This document shows positions 60,930 to 64,000 of a DNA stretch of 64,000 bases, one piece after another. Origin of the DNA: Evansella sp041820985 (lineage in GTDB: Bacteria; Bacillota; Bacilli; Bacillales; Salisediminibacteriaceae); contig NZ_JBGUAU010000006.1 in the NCBI RefSeq assembly GCF_041820985.1, positions 147,095 through 211,094 on the forward strand. Direction: 5' to 3'. Numbering within the stretch: the first letter of the stretch is position 1; every line of letters starts with the position of its first letter. A program made the position numbers and the translations under genes. The notes below the pieces were generated by a model. The model saw only the letters and a program-made list of their open reading frames with translations. It did not search any database and had not been told where the DNA came from.

Positions 60930-61903
60930 TACCTTTCAAATCCTTTAACTAATTGATCCTCAGTTGGAACAGTGATTTCTTCAACGATCTTGTTTAATAC
61001 AATGTCAGATTGATTCTCCCTCGTTCTTGCTGATTGACTTAACAAAATTCGATGACTTAATACTGGTTTCACCATTGACTTTACATCATCTGGTGTAACA
61101 TAACTTCTTCCTTGTAACGCCGCATAAACCTGGACTGCTTTTAACAATGCCTGACTACCTCGAGGACTAACTCCTAATTTCACGAGTGGGTGACTTCTGG
61201 TTTTTTCTATAATGGAAAGCATATAGGAAAACATTTCATCACTTACAAATACAGTGGAATACATATTCTGAGCAAGAATAATTTCCTCTACAGTGACTAC
61301 TGGTTGTAGGTCTTCAATGGGATTTCTTTCTTTAAAGCGCTTTAAGATTTCTATACCTTCTTCGGTCGTAGGATAACCTAGATTAATTTTTAATAAAAAA
61401 CGGTCTAATTGAGCCTCTGGCAGTGGAAAAGTTCCTTGGTTTTCTACAGGGTTTTGAGTCGCTATTACCATAAACGGTCTATCTAATTGTCTTGTAACAC
61501 CATCTATAGTTACTTGCCTTTCTTCCATGCATTCTAATAAAACCGATTGTGTTCTTGGAGTGGCACGATTAATTTCATCCGCTAGGATCATGTTCGCAAA
61601 AATTGGACCATGCCGAAACTCAAATTCTCCTCGCTTTTGATTATAAAAATTGATACCGCTTACATCGGTAGGGAGTAGATCTGGTGTAAATTGAATTCTT
61701 TTGAAGCTGGAATCTACCGATTTTGCCATAGACTTTGCAAGTAACGTTTTGCCTGTACCTGGTACATCTTCTAAAAGTACATGCCCGGAGGAAATTAGTG
61801 CTACGAATAATTGGTCAATAATATCGTCTTTTCCGATAATGACTTTTCCCACATTTTCTTTAACTTTTTGTGCAATCTCTTGTAATTTAACAACTTCTGT
61901 CAT
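60929..61903 (-). CDS. MoxR-family AAA+ ATPase (YeaC-like)
   Basis: The protein is 324 aa. Walker A is LLEDVPGTGKTLLAKS (GTGKT about 49-53), Walker B is MILADEINRATPRTQSVLLECMEE and sensor 1 is MVIATQNPVE. The arginine finger region and lid, SPRGSQALLKAVQVYAAL, complete a MoxR-type chaperone ATPase. With DUF58 and DUF4129 it forms the common MoxR operon that helps mature or insert secreted and metal-binding proteins. GGGAG lies ten bases before the ATG. It is the first gene of the operon; the promoter must lie in 61904-62269. Confidence 0.93.
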   Translation of the reverse strand: MTEVVKLQEIAQKVKENVGKVIIGKDDIIDQLFVALISSGHVLLEDVPGTGKTLLAKSMAKSVDSSFKRIQFTPDLLPTDVSGINFYNQKRGEFEFRHGPIFANMILADEINRATPRTQSVLLECMEERQVTIDGVTRQLDRPFMVIATQNPVENQGTFPLPEAQLDRFLLKINLGYPTTEEGIEILKRFKERNPIEDLQPVVTVEEIILAQNMYSTVFVSDEMFSYMLSIIEKTRSHPLVKLGVSPRGSQALLKAVQVYAALQGRSYVTPDDVKSMVKPVLSHRILLSQSARTRENQSDIVLNKIVEEITVPTEDQLVKGFER

Positions 61904-62039
61904 ATAACTGTATCTCCCTTACTAGTTGACTCTGTTCGTTCAAAGTCATTTTTTTATTATTCTTCTTTTAACATTTCTACATCTTTTATGTATGTCCTTT
62001 CACCATTTTTAATTTCACATTTTTTTACACATGAAATAA

Positions 62040-62175
62040 GAAAAGCGAAATCATTTGCCATCTGCGAAGTAAAAATGTCCTTTCAATTAAAAGTGATTTT
62101 TACTTTCGCGACTGGTAGGTTTCTTTTACAGCGGATAGAACTTAGAGTTAGACAACTTTTAAAGACCAAAAATTG
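62040..62175. repeat. Decayed copy of the GCGC/GGAGCTAGACAA-type repeat
   Basis: AAAAGCGAAATCATTTGCC at the left and GATAGAACTTAGAGTTAGAC then AACTTTTAAAGACCAAAAATT at the right parallel the order of motifs at 8091-8230 (AAAAGCGCAAGGCGCC, GGAGCTAGACAATTTTC, CCAAAAATTTT). Similarity is weak and shown only by eye. No gene was seen in 61904-62269. Confidence 0.3.
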
Positions 62176-62185
62176 AAACTTATAT

Positions 62186-62231
62186 TTAAAAAAAGATATC
62201 TTAAAAGTAGGTCTTACCTTTTAAGATATCC
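62186..62231 (-). terminator. Terminator of the exonuclease/nucleotidyltransferase operon
   Basis: GATATCTTAAAAG pairs perfectly with CTTTTAAGATATC around a ten-base loop and is followed by TTTTTTT on the reverse strand. It lies about 40 bases past the stop at 62270. Confidence 0.85.
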
Positions 62232-62269
62232 TTTTCTTTCATTTGTTTTGAATATAGTAACTAATTGCA

Positions 62270-62998
62270 TTATTTATTGCTGGCTAAGTATGAGTAAACA
62301 TCTTTCAAAGTTGTTAACCCCTGTTTTTCTAGTATTTCCGTACTTTTTGTCCATACCTTCGCTGTTGCAATAGCATCGTGTAGGGCATGATGCCTTTGTT
62401 CATTTTCCACACAAAAATAATTACAACATTCATCTAAAGTTATTAGTTTTTCTTTACGCTCTATAATCTTTGTTAAGAACATTGTGTCTACTATTCGATG
62501 TTCAAAATGTGTCCGTAAAACAGACCATGACATATGCTCCATGAAACTGCGTTCATGATTGGCATGGTGCGCAACAAGAGTATTTCCCTGAATATATTTA
62601 TAAAAGTCTATTAATACATTTTCTATTGAAGGAGCGTTAAGTAATTCCTCTTTTGTAATTCCTGTTAGCTCTTCAATTTCAGTTGAAGGTCCTTCCTCAC
62701 TATAGATTAGGGAATAGAATGTTTCGTCTTTTTTAATTTTATTTCCATTTATTTTTATTGCACCAATAGATAGGATTCGATCACCTTTGCTTGCATAAAA
62801 ACCAGTTGTTTCTAAATCAAAAACCACTACATCCAATTCAGAAAAAGGTACATCAAGCACATCATCTCTTTTTATCGACCTTTGTAGCTGTCTTAAATAA
62901 GCAATTTGCCCAGCATCAGATTGACTTAGTATGGAAGTATATGAATTTGAATTAAGCCTACCTGATAATTGTTTGATAAATTGAATCATTGGATTCAT
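62270..62998 (-). CDS. DnaQ-like 3'-5' exonuclease domain protein
   Basis: The protein is 242 aa. The DEDDh active site is read as VVFDLETTGF (Asp, Glu; about 59-68), VAHHANHERSFMEH (Asp position replaced in local context by HERS; see below) and HHALHDAIATA (His, Asp). The second Asp of the usual HNxxFD motif appears as HANHERSF, so activity may be altered. It follows the nucleotidyltransferase gene after seven bases, behind AAAGGAG. This exonuclease plus DUF294 pair is common in Bacillaceae; its role is not settled. Confidence 0.85.
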   Translation of the reverse strand: MNPMIQFIKQLSGRLNSNSYTSILSQSDAGQIAYLRQLQRSIKRDDVLDVPFSELDVVVFDLETTGFYASKGDRILSIGAIKINGNKIKKDETFYSLIYSEEGPSTEIEELTGITKEELLNAPSIENVLIDFYKYIQGNTLVAHHANHERSFMEHMSWSVLRTHFEHRIVDTMFLTKIIERKEKLITLDECCNYFCVENEQRHHALHDAIATAKVWTKSTEILEKQGLTTLKDVYSYLASNK

Positions 62999-63005
62999 GA
63001 TATCA

Positions 63006-63965
63006 TTAACTCCTTTGACTTACTAAAGCTTTCGTTTCTCTAAAAAGCTCGTATCCTTTAACCATACATTGTTTAAGTTCTCTTTTTTCACTTTTCGATA
63101 AGTTTTTTACAGTAATATGATGAACCTCGTCATATGCACTTGCACTTTCTAAAAGTAGCAAACGAATATGCAACAGTCTATTAAAATAGTGTTGATACTC
63201 CCTTAAATGTACATAATTAGACGGTAGGCTACGAAATCTTGATAGTGTCGAAGGTAGAAAGATTTTTTCTTTTAATGCTAACAATCGAAGTGCATTAATA
63301 TATGGAAAAAAAGCTTTTTCCTTCACATGAATTTTTCCAGCATGTTCCCCGTAACTGTCTGTAAGTATTTGACCCAATACCCCTATTCCCTTTTTCACAT
63401 ACCCAACATTATCAACTAAACGTTCGTATAACATTTTATCTTCTTCAATATGTTGGAAGGATAACTCTTTTAATCTATTTAAAAAATCAACTTCTCCATA
63501 TAATACTCGAGAATCAAAAAAGATAGAAAAATTTCTTAAAGATTGCCAACTTTTCTCTTGCAACCAATTTGCTATTTGTAATTGCCAGTCATTCCTAGAT
63601 TTACACCAAAGTGTGTTCGATGCCATCACATTTCCATCACAACGTTCATAGCCACAAATAGCAAACCCTTCTACAATTTCTGAACCAAGAGCTAAGAAAT
63701 ATGCTTCTTCATTTTTTCCCCCTTCAAAAATAATGCCGTGATCTTGATCACTAAATAACGCCTGTTCAAATCTACCTGCACTTCCCATTAGAAAGAAAGC
63801 AAAGTGAGTAGGAGGAGGGCCCCACTCACTTGATACTTTTTCTATTGAGATAGTTATAATCTGTTTCATTATATCGTCGTGCAATGTATTCAATTTGATG
63901 TGATCCGTTGAAACAGACGGAAGAACTTCTTCTCTCCACTTTTTAATTTGCTTATAACTATTCAT
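63006..63965 (-). CDS. DUF294-type putative nucleotidyltransferase
   Basis: The protein is 319 aa. The nucleotidyltransferase core is FFLMGSAGRFEQALFSDQDHGIIFE, with GSxxR and the metal-binding DQD pair (about 57-80), followed by a helical C-terminal DUF294-C domain. The family resembles GlnD-like protein-modifying transferases. The true target is unknown. No convincing ribosome site lies before the ATG, which suggests coupling to an upstream gene whose end would lie in 63966-64000. It is co-transcribed with the exonuclease. Confidence 0.85.
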   Translation of the reverse strand: MNSYKQIKKWREEVLPSVSTDHIKLNTLHDDIMKQIITISIEKVSSEWGPPPTHFAFFLMGSAGRFEQALFSDQDHGIIFEGGKNEEAYFLALGSEIVEGFAICGYERCDGNVMASNTLWCKSRNDWQLQIANWLQEKSWQSLRNFSIFFDSRVLYGEVDFLNRLKELSFQHIEEDKMLYERLVDNVGYVKKGIGVLGQILTDSYGEHAGKIHVKEKAFFPYINALRLLALKEKIFLPSTLSRFRSLPSNYVHLREYQHYFNRLLHIRLLLLESASAYDEVHHITVKNLSKSEKRELKQCMVKGYELFRETKALVSQRS

Positions 63966-64000
63966 TATCTATCAGTCATTTCGTTTTAGATTGTTGAAGA
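63966..64000 (-). other. Possible 3' end of an upstream gene, cut by the window edge
   Basis: On the reverse strand one frame reads FNNLKRND then TGA ten bases or so before the nucleotidyltransferase ATG. That would explain the missing ribosome site if the two are coupled. Thirty-five bases are too few to identify anything. Confidence 0.2.

Noticed and set aside
61988..62373. 62- and 66-aa forward ORFs near 62 kb
   Set aside because: One runs through a decayed repeat and the other is antisense to the exonuclease. Neither has a ribosome site.
1..64000. CRISPR arrays, prophage modules or intact insertion sequences
   Set aside because: No regularly spaced direct repeats of CRISPR size, no transposase or integrase motifs and no phage structural genes were seen.

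Overview
This window comes from an AT-rich, endospore-forming Bacillota, most likely a Bacillaceae member. The evidence is a four-gene GerA-type germinant receptor operon, a DynA-type double dynamin, close matches in length and motif to Bacillus subtilis families (YqhV, YvgN, YfkO, YppC, YwaF, CvfB/YitL, YfkQRST, TopB, PepF), strong AGGAGG-type ribosome binding sites and many hairpin-plus-T-run terminators. The genus cannot be fixed from the sequence alone. No rRNA, intact tRNA, CRISPR array, prophage or intact insertion sequence was seen. The content is ordinary chromosome, interspersed with dispersed non-coding repeats.

Layout. 1-11.5 kb: 5' end of trpB, a small unknown protein and a CAP-domain lipoprotein sharing one palindromic terminator, a decayed heavy-metal P-type ATPase, an SDR, PepF, an M20 peptidase, a YqhV-like protein, an acyltransferase, a beta-phosphoglucomutase-like HAD, CvfB, a small lipoprotein with a CuA-like copper motif, a MOSC protein and a DUF2187 protein. 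11.9-22.9 kb: a Suv3-like helicase, the germination operon (A, C, small D subunit, B), IlvA, adenosine deaminase and a radical SAM/SPASM enzyme. 22.9-31.5 kb: two heterodimeric ABC exporters, divergently arranged, then an AraC regulator. 31.5-42.5 kb: DEDDh exonuclease, aldo/keto reductase, nitroreductase, YppC, DynA and two tandem paralogous MFS transporters. 42.5-49.7 kb: a GNAT gene behind an unusual tRNA-like leader, a three-subunit molybdenum hydroxylase, an APC permease, a LysE exporter and an unannotated Asn-rich peptide. 49.9-64 kb: YitT protein, MFS efflux pump, orphan sporulation-type histidine kinase, topoisomerase III, YwaF, a MoxR-DUF58-DUF4129 operon and an exonuclease/nucleotidyltransferase pair.

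Functional links are mostly local. The Ger operon would form one membrane receptor. Each ABC pair has one degenerate and one canonical ATP site. The molybdenum hydroxylase subunits overlap by single bases, so they are a translationally coupled complex, and the MOSC protein elsewhere could serve the same cofactor chemistry.

The most unusual material is non-coding. A MITE-like repeat of about 280-320 bp has two long copies, one internally deleted copy, two head-only copies and one head-to-tail partial copy. A second family, bounded by GGCTGGAACA-type inverted arms, serves as terminators. The GNAT leader folds on paper as a tRNA-like cloverleaf overlapping a competing 16-bp hairpin and sits directly behind a 19-bp perfect palindrome. 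That leader and the MITE-like family are the best candidates for something undescribed.
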